This document shows, piece after piece, positions 54,945 to 63,871 of a DNA stretch of 64,000 nt. Below the pieces are notes generated by a model that worked only from the letters and a program-made list of their open reading frames with translations, ran no database searches and had not been told where the DNA came from. Both the position numbers and the translations under genes were made by a program. The DNA is from Parvularcula sp. BBD 1991-13 (GTDB taxonomy: Bacteria > Pseudomonadota > Alphaproteobacteria > Caulobacterales > Parvularculaceae): contig LYSZ01000005.1 in the NCBI GenBank assembly GCA_001657385.1, forward strand, positions 186,001 to 250,000, written 5' to 3'. Numbering within the stretch: position 1 is the first letter of the stretch; each line of letters opens with the position of its first letter.

Positions 54945-56213
54945 ATGACCGGGGGTGACCGGACTATTGTCGTCGGCGGCGGCCTGGCCGGCGTCGCGGC
55001 GTTTTACGAACTTGTCCGGCGCGGGCGTGAGGCGGTGCTGATCGAGGCGCGGTCGAGCCTTGCGGGCGGCGCGAGCTTCGCCAATGGCGGCATGCTGACG
55101 CCGTCGCTGCCGGCGCCCTGGAACAGCCCCGGCGTCGGCGGCCACCTTTTCCAGTCGCTGTTTTCCGCCAGCGCGTCGATCAGGCTGCGTCCGCATGCGA
55201 TCCCGGCGCTGTCGCGCTGGGGGCTTCAGTTCATTCGCAACGCCGTACCCGCACGGTTTCGCCGGGCGACGCAGGCCAACTACATGCTGGCCAGCTATTC
55301 CGTCGCGCAGACCGAGCGCGTTCTGTGCGAAGACGATATCCGCTTCAGCCTGAACGGGGGCGGTACGCTGAAGGTTTTCAGAACGCCGGCGGCTTTCGAG
55401 GCGCAAAAACGTCTTGCGGCGCAGCTTGAACCCCTCGGCCTGCGCTACGACGTGCTCGATCGCGAGGCGGTGGCGGCGAAGGAGCCGCAACTGAACGATG
55501 TCAGCGGCAATTATCTCGACGGCCTTTACTTCCCGGACGACCGCGCCGGGGACGCCTGCGCGTTCACGCGCGCGCTCGGCGAGCGCGCCCGGGCGCTCGG
55601 CGGCGCGTTGCGCCTCGATGAAAAAATCCTGCGCATCAATGTCGAGAACGGCCGGGTCGCCGGGGTCGACACGGATCGCGGCCGCATTGAGGCCAGGCGC
55701 GTGGTCGTCGCGGCGGGTGCGGCGACCCCGCGCCTTGCAAGGCGGGCCGGCGTGCGGGTTCCCATCGCCCCGGCGAAAGGCTATTCCCTGACCATCGACA
55801 TGGCCGGCTGGAACGCCAGGCCCGCGACGACGGTGGTCGACGAGGCGGCGCGGTTTTGCGCCACGCCCCTCGGTGACAGGCTGCGCTGCGTGGCGATCGC
55901 CGAGTTTACGGGCGAAGACGAACGCGTCGATCCGGCCCGGACCGCTTATCTCTACGACCATCTCGACCGTCTTTACCCGGCGCTGGCGGCCTCGCTGGAC
56001 CGCGACAAGGTTCTCGAATGGGCCGGGTTGCGTCCCATGAGCGCGGACGGCGTTCCGTTCATCGGCGCCGCCGGGCCGGAGGGCCTGTGGATCAACGCCG
56101 GGCACGGCCATCTCGGCTGGACGATGGCGATGGGCTCGGCGGTTCTGCTTGCGGACCTGATGACCGGCGCGGCGCCGGCGATCGATCCGCGTCCGTTTGA
56201 GGTCTTGCGATAG
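54945..56213 (+). CDS. D-amino acid dehydrogenase (FAD-dependent, DadA-like)
   Basis: A 422-residue DAO-family flavoprotein that would oxidise D-amino acids to oxo acids with electrons to the respiratory chain. The N-terminal Rossmann motif VVGGGLAGVAAFYEL and EARSSLAGGASFANGGML match DadA. The C-terminus has the FAD-binding INAGHGHLGWTMAMGS segment. The start at 54945 leaves the Rossmann motif at residue 8, as usual. No alanine racemase or dadX is beside it, so its substrate is inferred from family only. A weak GCGAGGAT site lies upstream. Confidence 0.9.
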   Translation: MTGGDRTIVVGGGLAGVAAFYELVRRGREAVLIEARSSLAGGASFANGGMLTPSLPAPWNSPGVGGHLFQSLFSASASIRLRPHAIPALSRWGLQFIRNAVPARFRRATQANYMLASYSVAQTERVLCEDDIRFSLNGGGTLKVFRTPAAFEAQKRLAAQLEPLGLRYDVLDREAVAAKEPQLNDVSGNYLDGLYFPDDRAGDACAFTRALGERARALGGALRLDEKILRINVENGRVAGVDTDRGRIEARRVVVAAGAATPRLARRAGVRVPIAPAKGYSLTIDMAGWNARPATTVVDEAARFCATPLGDRLRCVAIAEFTGEDERVDPARTAYLYDHLDRLYPALAASLDRDKVLEWAGLRPMSADGVPFIGAAGPEGLWINAGHGHLGWTMAMGSAVLLADLMTGAAPAIDPRPFEVLR

Positions 56214-56322
56214 GCTCCGGTTTTTCGGCGTGACAACTCGCCCGGATTGCCTTCCGGGATCGTTGAAGGTTATGGGAGGCGGAAATCCATCGCCGGAACG
56301 ATGAGAAGCGCTAACGCGCGGT

Positions 56323-56341
56323 GCAAGTAATTCTCACTTGC
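56323..56341. promoter_or_regulatory. Palindrome upstream of ferredoxin reductase
   Basis: GCAAGTAATTCTCACTTGC has 6-bp perfect arms with a 7-base centre and matches 11 of 19 positions of the Fur-box pattern. It is 110 bp before the fpr ATG. An iron- or redox-responsive repressor site is possible but weak. Confidence 0.4.
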
Positions 56342-56451
56342 TCGGGTGCTGGCGCATTACTAGGCTCGCGCCTATATCTGCCGGCGAACGGGCGGCAGGT
56401 TCTTGTCGCGCCCGGAACGAAGAATGTTGAACTGCAAAAAGGAGCGTCTCG

Positions 56452-57246
56452 ATGACGTCCATCGGATTAGACGTGCCAAAAAACGTCACCTGCGAACAGG
56501 TTCTTGACGTCCGCCACTGGACCGATGCGCTGTTTTCATTCCGGTTGAGCCGGCCGGCCAGCTTCCGGTTTCGCTCCGGCGAATTCGTCATGCTGGGCTT
56601 GATGGTCGACGGGCGCCCCTTGCTGAGGGCGTATTCGGTCGCCAGCCCCGCCTGGGACGACGGGCTTGATTTTTACTCCATCATCGCCCCAAACGGCCCG
56701 TTGACCTCCCGCTTGCAGCGAATCTCCCCGGGGGACGAGGTGCTGCTCGGCAAGAAACCGACCGGCACCCTGGTGCTTGACGCCCTGACGCCGGCGAAAC
56801 GCCTCTATCTCTTTTCCACCGGCACCGGCGTTGCGCCCTTCGCCAGCCTGCTGCGCGAGCCGGAAACCTATGAGAAATTCGACGAGGTGGTGCTGACGCA
56901 CACCTGCCGCGCGGTTGCGGACCTGGCCTACAGCGAGATGCTGGTTGACGGCTTGAAGGACGATCCCCTGGTCGGCGACACCGCCCCCGGGGCGGTGCGC
57001 TATTACGCCACCGTCACCCGTGAGGAATACGCGCGCACCGGACGCATCACGGACCTGATTGTCAATCGCAAGCTGTTCGACGATCTCGACCTGCCCGCCT
57101 TGGATCGCGAACATGACCGCGTGATGATCTGCGGGTCCGCCGCGATGCTGGCCGACACCAAGGCGCTGGTGGAGGCCGCGGGCCTTGTCGAAGGCTCCAA
57201 CGCCCAGCCGGGCGACTTCGTCATTGAGCGCGCCTTCGCGGGGTAG
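56452..57246 (+). CDS. fpr: Ferredoxin/flavodoxin-NADP+ reductase
   Basis: Fpr passes electrons between NADPH and ferredoxin/flavodoxin. The 264-residue flavoprotein has the FAD motif RAYSVAS (residues about 62-68), the NADP-binding GTGVAPFASLLREPETYEKF and the CGSAAM segment, and ends ...IERAFAG, a slight variant of the usual C-terminal aromatic ending. The start at 56452 follows a purine-rich AAGGAG eight bases upstream. It converges on the symporter gene with a 19-bp gap. It could serve the P450 in this window. Confidence 0.95.
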   Translation: MTSIGLDVPKNVTCEQVLDVRHWTDALFSFRLSRPASFRFRSGEFVMLGLMVDGRPLLRAYSVASPAWDDGLDFYSIIAPNGPLTSRLQRISPGDEVLLGKKPTGTLVLDALTPAKRLYLFSTGTGVAPFASLLREPETYEKFDEVVLTHTCRAVADLAYSEMLVDGLKDDPLVGDTAPGAVRYYATVTREEYARTGRITDLIVNRKLFDDLDLPALDREHDRVMICGSAAMLADTKALVEAAGLVEGSNAQPGDFVIERAFAG

Positions 57247-57265
57247 GCTCGCTTCCGTCCCGCCG

Positions 57266-58897
57266 TCAGCCGCCGAGGGTTTCGAGATAAACGAGGAACC
57301 CGACCGTCGCGGCGAAGAACACCGGCAGGCCCCAGCATATCGGGTCCACCTTGCCCGGCGCGACGAACCAGCCGTCTTTTTTCTCCGCCAGTCCCTGTTC
57401 GCGAAAGCGTTTCAACTGACCGGGCACCGTCTGCTCGTGCCACTCCTCCTGAAACCCGTCGAGGAGAACGCTCGCCCCCCAGGAGACAGCGATGTTCACC
57501 GCGCCGCCGATCACCACATACCATGGCCAGGCGACGGCGACCGGCGCCACCCCCGCAAAGGGAACGCCGTTGACGACGACGATCAGCGATGCGAAGCCGG
57601 CGACGACGCCGATCAGCAGTCCGCGTTCCGACGCATGCTTTGAAAAGAAGCCCAGGAAATACATCGCCAGCTTGGCGCCGACGAAATATGAGCTGACCTT
57701 GGTCAGTTGCTCAAGGATCGATCCGCCGCTGTTCACGAAGCCGAAGGCGATCGGGATCGCGGCCAATCCCCATACGACCGTGAAGGCCCGCGCCAGCAGA
57801 AGATAGTGCGCATCCGGCGCATCGCGTCTGAAGAACCGCTGGTAAAAGTCCGTGATCGACACCGTGGCGAGGGAGTTGAACGCGGATGACAGGCTGGACA
57901 TGGAGGCGGACAGGACCGCTGCGGCGAGAATGCCGAGCAGGCCGGGGATCGCCAGGCTTTCCGCGAAGACGAGAATGATGGCGTTCGGCTGGTCGAACGG
58001 CCGTCCTTCGAAATGTACATAGAGAAGGGCGCCGATGAAAAAGAACAGGAAATAGATGAAAAAAGCCGCATAGCCCATCATCAGATAGGATTTCTTCGCG
58101 TCGCCGATGGTTTTCGCCGCCAGCGCGCGCTGCACCATCATCTGATTTGCGCCGTATACGGTAATGTGGAAAAGCGTCATGGCGAATACGCCGGCCCAGA
58201 TAGTGGGCGCGACGGAGAGGTCGAGCGTTGTATTGATGGGGTTCAGCTTGCCGTCCTGTGCAAGGCTTTGCAGCGTCGATGAAAGCGGGGATGTCGCCTC
58301 CAGGGCGTTCCATGCGATGACGCCGGCGCCGAGGAAAAGAATGACCCCTTGCAGGACATCCGTCCAGATCACCGCGTTCATGCCCCCCAGCATGGTGTAG
58401 GCGAGGACCACGAGGGTCATCAGTATAATGCTGAAGCGCACATCCATGCCCGTGACGAACGTAATGACCACGGCGGTTGCCGTCAGGATGGAGGCCGACG
58501 CAATGGTCTGCGTCGTCAGAAAGAGCAGGGAGATCACCGAACGGGACGCAACGCCGAACCGGCGCTCCAGATAGTCGTAAATCGACGCGATGCCGCTATT
58601 GTAGAAAAAAGGCAGGAAAACGACCACCACCACGAAAATAACGAGAGGATAGTTGATGTGAATGGCGAGCGCCGCCATGCCCTCGCCATAGGCCCAGGCC
58701 GGGCCGCCGAGGAAGGACAGCGCGCTGACGTAAGTGGCGATCACCGAGATGCCGATCGCCCACCAGGGCGTCATCCGGGTGCCAAGTTCGAAGTCCTTAA
58801 CGGATTTGATCCGGCGACTGAGCAGAAAGCCCAGCGCCAGATTGCCGAGCAGGTAGCCGGCGACGATGCTCCAGTTCAGAGCGCCGAAACTTCCCAT
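57266..58897 (-). CDS. Sodium:solute symporter (SSS family)
   Basis: A 543-residue inner-membrane symporter with about 13 helices, coupling sodium influx to uptake of an organic solute. The family signature GGMNAVIWTDVLQG is clear, together with DFELGTRMTPWWAIGIS at helix 2. The start at 58897 is chosen because GGGAGG lies five bases before it. It lies 42 bp downstream of the SnoaL-like gene on the same strand, so they form one unit. The solute is unknown; the nearby TonB receptor, SDR and histidinol-dehydrogenase-like genes suggest a catabolic substrate. Confidence 0.92.
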   Translation of the reverse strand: MGSFGALNWSIVAGYLLGNLALGFLLSRRIKSVKDFELGTRMTPWWAIGISVIATYVSALSFLGGPAWAYGEGMAALAIHINYPLVIFVVVVVFLPFFYNSGIASIYDYLERRFGVASRSVISLLFLTTQTIASASILTATAVVITFVTGMDVRFSIILMTLVVLAYTMLGGMNAVIWTDVLQGVILFLGAGVIAWNALEATSPLSSTLQSLAQDGKLNPINTTLDLSVAPTIWAGVFAMTLFHITVYGANQMMVQRALAAKTIGDAKKSYLMMGYAAFFIYFLFFFIGALLYVHFEGRPFDQPNAIILVFAESLAIPGLLGILAAAVLSASMSSLSSAFNSLATVSITDFYQRFFRRDAPDAHYLLLARAFTVVWGLAAIPIAFGFVNSGGSILEQLTKVSSYFVGAKLAMYFLGFFSKHASERGLLIGVVAGFASLIVVVNGVPFAGVAPVAVAWPWYVVIGGAVNIAVSWGASVLLDGFQEEWHEQTVPGQLKRFREQGLAEKKDGWFVAPGKVDPICWGLPVFFAATVGFLVYLETLGG

Positions 58898-58939
58898 GAT
58901 TGCCTCCCGGTCGCGTTCGGCGGCCATTGTTGTATAGCG

Positions 58940-59935
58940 TCAAGACCCTCGCAGTCCTGCAAAAACGTCAACGCCGCACTGGCGAAATACATCCGGAATG
59001 TCGATCAGCACCCAGTTTTCGCTGAGCCGTCCGCCCTCGCGCCGCCAGAAGTCCATAACGCGCATGGAGATTTTTTCGCCTGCGGGCAGGGCGGTTGAAA
59101 TCCACGGCGCGCCGCTTGTGGTTGCGTATATGCTGGGCCAGCCGCCGGATGCGACATAGGGGCCGTCCGCGATGCGGGCGAAATGGTTTCCGCCGACCCG
59201 GTCGGGGACGAAGTCGAGAAACGGTCTCTGGTGATAGCGCTGGAACCCCCCCAGTCCCCTCGCCGTTCCGATGCCGGACGGTCCGTACCACATCATGTCA
59301 GGGCTCCAGAACCGGTGCTGCCCCATGCTGTCCAGCGACTCGCCGTCATAACGCAGCAGGCCGGCGGCCATGTCCTCGACCAGCGCCATGGACCGCGCCG
59401 TCTCTTCGGGCGGTCCCGCCTCGCGGCGCACGCCGTCCTGATCCCTCGGCGCGGGCGGAAGGATCTCCGCGCCGCGGCTCCGCGGGATCAGGTCCGTTCC
59501 CGCCTGACGCGCAAGGCCGACAAGGTCGAGCAGCAAAAAGCCGCGTTCTATTCTGTCGTCCGTGATCTCCAGAATTTCACCATATCGAATGAAGGCGGCT
59601 TGATCATTAGACGGAATGCCGAGCCAGTCTTTTTCGAAAGTGCCGACGAAATAACCGGTCGATGCGGCCCAGGCGCCGCCCCTGAAGACGCCGGCGAGCA
59701 TGATGTCGACGCGTCGCCCCAGGTCCGGGAACGACGCCAGCAACGGCGTCCAGAACGCCTCGATCAGCGCCGCGCGTCCCGCAACGGCGTCGATCGGGCA
59801 GGAAATGTTCCACGCGGCGTCGTCGGCGATGAAGTCCTTCAGCCCATCAACGAATGTTTCGCCTGGCCCGCTTTGCTGGCTCGATGCGTATTGGAGCGCG
59901 AGGGCTCGGGCGGTCTTGATGGCTGTTGCGGACAT
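58940..59935 (-). CDS. Two-domain SnoaL-like (NTF2-fold) protein
   Basis: A 331-residue protein that looks like two tandem NTF2/SnoaL folds: the first about residues 10-150 (motifs FIADDAAWNISCPIDAVAGRAALIEAFWTPLLASFPDL) and the second about residues 195-320 (FWSPDMMWYGPSGIGTARGLGGFQRYHQRPFLDFVPD). Such proteins are small-molecule isomerases, dehydratases or hydrolases, but I see no certain catalytic pair. A copy of the TGCATTCGAA element lies 53 bp upstream of the start. It precedes the symporter gene and diverges from the TonB receptor. Confidence 0.85.
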   Translation of the reverse strand: MSATAIKTARALALQYASSQQSGPGETFVDGLKDFIADDAAWNISCPIDAVAGRAALIEAFWTPLLASFPDLGRRVDIMLAGVFRGGAWAASTGYFVGTFEKDWLGIPSNDQAAFIRYGEILEITDDRIERGFLLLDLVGLARQAGTDLIPRSRGAEILPPAPRDQDGVRREAGPPEETARSMALVEDMAAGLLRYDGESLDSMGQHRFWSPDMMWYGPSGIGTARGLGGFQRYHQRPFLDFVPDRVGGNHFARIADGPYVASGGWPSIYATTSGAPWISTALPAGEKISMRVMDFWRREGGRLSENWVLIDIPDVFRQCGVDVFAGLRGS

Positions 59936-59987
59936 GATCGGCGAGGTCTCGGGGGTGTTGAGGATTCAGCGATGAAAACACGGGTTG

Positions 59988-60000
59988 TACTTCGAATGCA
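59988..60000 (-). promoter_or_regulatory. Operator element TGCATTCGAAGTA (copy 1, before SnoaL gene)
   Basis: The complement strand reads TGCATTCGAAGTA, identical to the copy at 60244-60256 but in the opposite orientation. It shares the 10-base core TGCATTCGAA with the perfect palindrome at 63689. It lies 53 bp before the SnoaL-like start. Confidence 0.55.
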
Positions 60001-60209
60001 ACAAGTTTGCCGCAGTCATGGCGTGTGTTGCTATGAAGCAACGGTTTGGCGCTAGTTTCATGCTCTGGCTACGTCGAAGACATCAAAAAATAGCGTATCC
60101 GTCTAGGTTGAGACCGGGCGTCATCCTCGGCTAATTGCATAATTTTGGTGGATAAAATTGCCCTCGGCCCGTATGGCGACAACCGCCTGAGACGCCCTTG
60201 CACCGGAAA

Positions 60210-60222
60210 TGCATGCGAAGTC
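60210..60222 (+). promoter_or_regulatory. Operator element, degenerate (copy 2)
   Basis: TGCATGCGAAGTC differs at two positions from the exact copy 34 bp downstream. The spacing of about three helical turns to that copy suggests cooperative binding upstream of the TonB receptor gene. Confidence 0.4.
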
Positions 60223-60243
60223 AAAATGATATTGCGATAAAGC

Positions 60244-60256
60244 TGCATTCGAAGTA
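60244..60256 (+). promoter_or_regulatory. Operator element TGCATTCGAAGTA (copy 3, before TonB receptor)
   Basis: Identical to the copy at 59988-60000 in reverse orientation; 54 bp upstream of the receptor ATG at 60310, a distance almost equal to that of the opposite copy from the SnoaL gene. This symmetric layout suggests one regulator controls both directions. Confidence 0.55.
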
Positions 60257-60309
60257 ACGATTCTATGACACGGTTTCAGCGACGCATCCGCCAACAAGGG
60301 AGGGGTACC

Positions 60310-62784
60310 ATGTATCGCAGCAATAAAAGGCTTTCCAGAATACTGAACAGCGGCGCGGGGCTGGGGGCGCTTTGCCTTGCTGCGCCGCCGGCGCTTGCGC
60401 AAGTCGATACGATCGTCGTGACGGCCGAGAAAAAAGAAGAAAACATTCAGGATGTCAGCCTGTCGATCCAGGCATTCGGCGAGGAGGGACTTGAAAGAGG
60501 CGGCGTTACCGACGTTTCCCGGCTGGAACTGCTCGTGTCCGGCGTCAACTTCGCTTTTGTCGGCAATGACGCCAAGTTCAACGTCCGCGGCGCGAACTCG
60601 ACCAATACGTTCGGCGACAACGCCTCGATCGTGGGCGCCTATGTCGACGGCGTTTACAAGTTGCGCGCCTCGCAGCAATCGCGCGCGTTCTTCGATGTCG
60701 AGCGGGTGGAATTCCTGAAGGGCCCGCAGGGCACGCTTTACGGCCGCAACACTTTCGCCGGCGCCCTCAACGTTTATACCAACGCGCCCGATTTCGAGCG
60801 CATGGCCGCGGGCTTCAACGCAAGCTACGAACGGTTCGACCGCGCGCGTTTCGACGGATATTTCAACCTGCCGCTTTCGGACACGTTCGCGCTGCGCTTT
60901 GCGGGATTCTTCGACAAGAGCGACGGCTATGTCGAGAACCTCGCCGGCCCCGATCTCGGCGCCCAGGACGACAAGGGCGTGCGCATCAGCGCCCTGTGGG
61001 AGCCGACCGACCGCATCAGCCTGCTGGCCCGGTACAGCGACGTTCAGGAGGACGGCCGTGAAGCGGGTCTGTTCGGCTACACTTTCATCTGCCGCAACAC
61101 GACGCCGTCCGGCCACACCGATCCGTTCGGCTCGCAGCAGGACTGCGCCAACCCTAATCCGGGAACCAGCGGCGCGCCGTCCGCCGACGACGTCGGTCCG
61201 TACACCGTGTCGCAGGATTTCGTTCCGGACGCTCAGGTTCGCGAACAGGTCTGGCAGCTTGAGGCCAATATCGATTTCGGCCCGGTGCTGATGAAATCGA
61301 TCTCCGCGTATACGGAGTTCGAGAACCTGCTTGGCTTCGATTTCGATTTCAGCCCCACCCAGTTCCAGGTTGGCGGCTTCAACGAAACGGCCGAGTATTT
61401 CACCCAGGAGATACAGTTCAGCTCCAACTATGACAGTCGCCTTCAGTGGACGACGGGCGCGTACTTCTCCAGCGACGAAACGGACTTCAACTTCTTCATC
61501 AACAATCTCCGCGAAGCCGCGCCGCGCGGCGGGGCCGTTCCCGTCCTGAACAACGCCGGCGAGCCGGTGCTGGACGAAGCGGGCGATCCGCTGCTGGTCG
61601 CGCTGCTGACCGGCACGCCGGTGGTCTCCAACGATCCCGTGCTTGGCGGGTTTTTCGCCGACGCGACCCCGCTTGAGACGACCTATTTCGGCGTTTACGG
61701 ACAGTTCGAATACTCGCTCTCCGACCGGCTTCGCCTGATCGGCGGCGTGCGCTACGACAACGAAGACAAGGAGCTTGTCGGCGGGGGCAGCAATTTCACG
61801 GGCGACACTGACGGCGACGGCCTTGCGGAGCCGCCGGTGGTCGCGGCGCTCCCGGGCGGGCCTTTCGACGGCGTCTTTTCCCTCGACATCGCGGACGTTT
61901 TCGGCGTTTTCGCAATCGATCCCGGTGCGGATGACGCGATCCGCGCCGACCCGGACGCCGCGACCAATGTTTCCTGGCGCGCGGGCGTTGAATACGACCT
62001 CGGCGACAATGCCCTCCTCTACGTGACGGCGAGCACGGGCTTCCTGTCCGGCGCGCTCAACAACAGCGGTTCCCAGACGGACGACCAACAGTCGCGCGTG
62101 ATCGAGGCCGGGGTGAAGAGCCAGCTTTTCAATAATACGCTCCTGTTCAACCTCGCCGGACATTACACGACCTATGATAACTTGCTCGGACAGTTCCAGG
62201 TTCAGCAGACGCTCGAGGACGGCTCCTCCATCGTCGTCACCCAGGCGATCAATGGCGGGGAAATCGAGGCGTATGGCGTGGAGCTTGAAACGATCTGGGC
62301 TCCCGTCGACGGTTTGCAGCTCGGCGCCAATCTCGCCTATCTGAGTTCCGAATTCGAGGCCTTCGGACAGACCAACCCGTATCAGCTCCTGAACGGACAG
62401 GTTCAGGGCTTCGTCGACCTGGCCGGCGAGACGACCCCCTGGTCGCCGGAGTTCACCGCCAGCCTGTTCGGGTCTTACGCGGTCGATATCGGCGAATACG
62501 GCACGCTGACCCCTTATGTGCAGTTCTACTACAGCGACGGCTATAACACCTCGAACCTCCTGTCGATCGATCCGCTGCAGCAGCAGGACAGCTTCACCAA
62601 GACGGACCTGCGGCTGATCTGGGACGCGCCGGAGACCTTCGGCGATTATTCGATCGAGGTCTTCGTCGAGAACATCGAGGACGAGGCGGTGCTCGCCCGC
62701 GGCAACAACAACAGCAGCGACATTGTCCAGACGAGTTATCTTTACCCGCGGAATTTCGGCTTGCGTTTCCGCGCCGATTTCTAG
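60310..62784 (+). CDS. TonB-dependent outer-membrane receptor (sphingomonad-type)
   Basis: An 824-residue receptor: signal peptide ending ALAQ, TonB box DTIVVTAEKK, plug domain with ISVRG-like FNVRGANSTNTFGDNASIVGAYVDGVYK (about residues 97-125), and a beta-barrel ending RFRADF, with terminal Phe as required for Bam insertion. The start at 60310 has AGGGAGGGG upstream. Receptors of this class take up many ligands (sugars, aromatics, metal chelates); no iron-specific signals are seen, so an organic substrate of the neighbouring catabolic genes is favoured. A strong terminator follows at 62816. Confidence 0.93.
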   Translation: MYRSNKRLSRILNSGAGLGALCLAAPPALAQVDTIVVTAEKKEENIQDVSLSIQAFGEEGLERGGVTDVSRLELLVSGVNFAFVGNDAKFNVRGANSTNTFGDNASIVGAYVDGVYKLRASQQSRAFFDVERVEFLKGPQGTLYGRNTFAGALNVYTNAPDFERMAAGFNASYERFDRARFDGYFNLPLSDTFALRFAGFFDKSDGYVENLAGPDLGAQDDKGVRISALWEPTDRISLLARYSDVQEDGREAGLFGYTFICRNTTPSGHTDPFGSQQDCANPNPGTSGAPSADDVGPYTVSQDFVPDAQVREQVWQLEANIDFGPVLMKSISAYTEFENLLGFDFDFSPTQFQVGGFNETAEYFTQEIQFSSNYDSRLQWTTGAYFSSDETDFNFFINNLREAAPRGGAVPVLNNAGEPVLDEAGDPLLVALLTGTPVVSNDPVLGGFFADATPLETTYFGVYGQFEYSLSDRLRLIGGVRYDNEDKELVGGGSNFTGDTDGDGLAEPPVVAALPGGPFDGVFSLDIADVFGVFAIDPGADDAIRADPDAATNVSWRAGVEYDLGDNALLYVTASTGFLSGALNNSGSQTDDQQSRVIEAGVKSQLFNNTLLFNLAGHYTTYDNLLGQFQVQQTLEDGSSIVVTQAINGGEIEAYGVELETIWAPVDGLQLGANLAYLSSEFEAFGQTNPYQLLNGQVQGFVDLAGETTPWSPEFTASLFGSYAVDIGEYGTLTPYVQFYYSDGYNTSNLLSIDPLQQQDSFTKTDLRLIWDAPETFGDYSIEVFVENIEDEAVLARGNNNSSDIVQTSYLYPRNFGLRFRADF

Positions 62785-62815
62785 GCGCACGTCCCCAATA
62801 TCGCCTTGAAAAGGG

Positions 62816-62848
62816 AAGGGACCGCCCGCGGCGGTCCCTTTTCTTTTT
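62816..62848 (+). terminator. Rho-independent terminator after TonB receptor
   Basis: AAGGGACCGCC (62816-62826), a CGC loop, and GGCGGTCCCTT (62830-62840) make an 11-bp perfect stem, followed by TTCTTTTT. It probably terminates the receptor and, being symmetrical, may also serve the converging SDR gene. Confidence 0.88.
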
Positions 62849-62911
62849 CCGAGTGCGGACGGATAAAGCCGCAAAAATTAAAGAGCCGTTTGTTTTTCAA
62901 GGATCAGCGCC

Positions 62912-63655
62912 TTATTGCGCCGTCCACCCGCCGTCGACGAGAAGGCTGTGGCCGGTGACCATCGCGGAGGCCGGCGAGGCGAGATAGAGAACGGCGTTGG
63001 CCACGTCTTCCGGCTTGCCGATTTTCTGCATCGGGATCATGCGGAAAACGAAGTCGCGGAACTCGGGCTTGTCCAGCATCGGCTTGGTCATCGGCGTTTC
63101 GATGAAGGTCGGGGCGACGCTGTTGACGCGGATATTCTTCGGCGCAAGCTCGACCGCCATGGCTTTGACGAGCCCCTCGATCGCGTGCTTGCTCATGCAG
63201 TAGACGGTGCGGTCGGGCGAGCCTACATGCCCCATTTGCGACGACATATGGACAATCGCGCCGCCTTCGGCGCCGCCTTTCAGCATGACGCGCGCCGCCG
63301 CCTGCGCCGTGCGAAACATGGATCGGATATTCAGATTGATGATGAAATCCAGATTCTCCGCCGATACGTCGATGAATGGCTCCGGCCGGTTGGCGCCGGC
63401 GTTGTTGACGAGGATGTCGAGACGGGGAAGCCCGGCGACCGCGTCGATGAATTCGTCGCTGGTCACGTCCTGCGCCCAGATGTCGACGCGCTCGCCCAGC
63501 GCCGCTCTGATCTCGTTGAGATCGGCTTCGGTCCGGGCTGCGGCGATCACCCTCGCGCCGGCGTCGTGGAGCTTTTCCACGATGGCCCGGCCGAGACCGC
63601 GGCCGGCCCCGGTCACAAGCGCGACTTTGTTCTCAAGGCGCTGATTATCAATCAT
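62912..63655 (-). CDS. Short-chain dehydrogenase/reductase
   Basis: A 247-residue classical SDR: cofactor motif TGAGRGLG (16-23), NNAG (84-87), catalytic Ser139, Tyr152 and Lys156 in YCMSK. The RTEADL segment after beta-2 begins with Arg41, which hints at NADP preference. The substrate is unknown. It converges with the TonB receptor and diverges from the histidinol-dehydrogenase-family gene; the perfect palindrome lies 34 bp upstream of its start. It probably belongs to the same pathway as the neighbouring genes. Confidence 0.92.
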   Translation of the reverse strand: MIDNQRLENKVALVTGAGRGLGRAIVEKLHDAGARVIAAARTEADLNEIRAALGERVDIWAQDVTSDEFIDAVAGLPRLDILVNNAGANRPEPFIDVSAENLDFIINLNIRSMFRTAQAAARVMLKGGAEGGAIVHMSSQMGHVGSPDRTVYCMSKHAIEGLVKAMAVELAPKNIRVNSVAPTFIETPMTKPMLDKPEFRDFVFRMIPMQKIGKPEDVANAVLYLASPASAMVTGHSLLVDGGWTAQ

Positions 63656-63688
63656 CTTTCTGTCTCCTGCGCGACGCGGAAAGTGGCT

Positions 63689-63706
63689 ATTGCATTCGAA
63701 TGCAAT
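63689..63706. promoter_or_regulatory. Perfect 18-bp palindrome, master operator of the right-hand cluster
   Basis: ATTGCATTCGAATGCAAT is exactly self-complementary. It lies between the SDR (start 63655) and the histidinol-dehydrogenase-like gene (start 63872), so it can control both. It shares its half-site with the TGCATTCGAA elements near 60.0-60.3 kb. A palindrome of this length is far beyond chance. Confidence 0.7.
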
Positions 63707-63871
63707 CTATGGGAATGATCCATTATTGCAAGAATTTGCGGCGCCGCGCCACTGATCGGACCCTTGCGCGCGTTGCGTTGTGCGCGCTGACGGCGCCTCG
63801 CTGACAAAGACGCGCGGCGAGAGCGGGCGAGGCGGGCCTCGCCCGGACGAGGAAACAGGGAGACAGGGAAG

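Larger units (their letters stand above)
59936..60309. other. Divergent control region between SnoaL and TonB receptor genes
   Basis: No gene is supported. It holds three copies of the TGCATTCGAA element, annotated separately, and an inverted repeat GTTGCT (60027-60032)/AGCAAC (60037-60042) with a 4-base gap. The receptor's ribosome-binding site AGGGAGGGG ends near 60305. Confidence 0.6.

Noticed and set aside
54629-54946. 105-codon minus-strand frame ahead of the D-amino acid dehydrogenase gene
   Set aside because: Arg/Pro/Ala-rich with no motif or ribosome-binding site; begins inside the start region of the opposite gene.
60121-62874. 917-codon open frame on the minus strand opposite the TonB receptor
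   Set aside because: Antisense shadow; it also runs through the receptor's operators and terminator, and has no recognisable domain.
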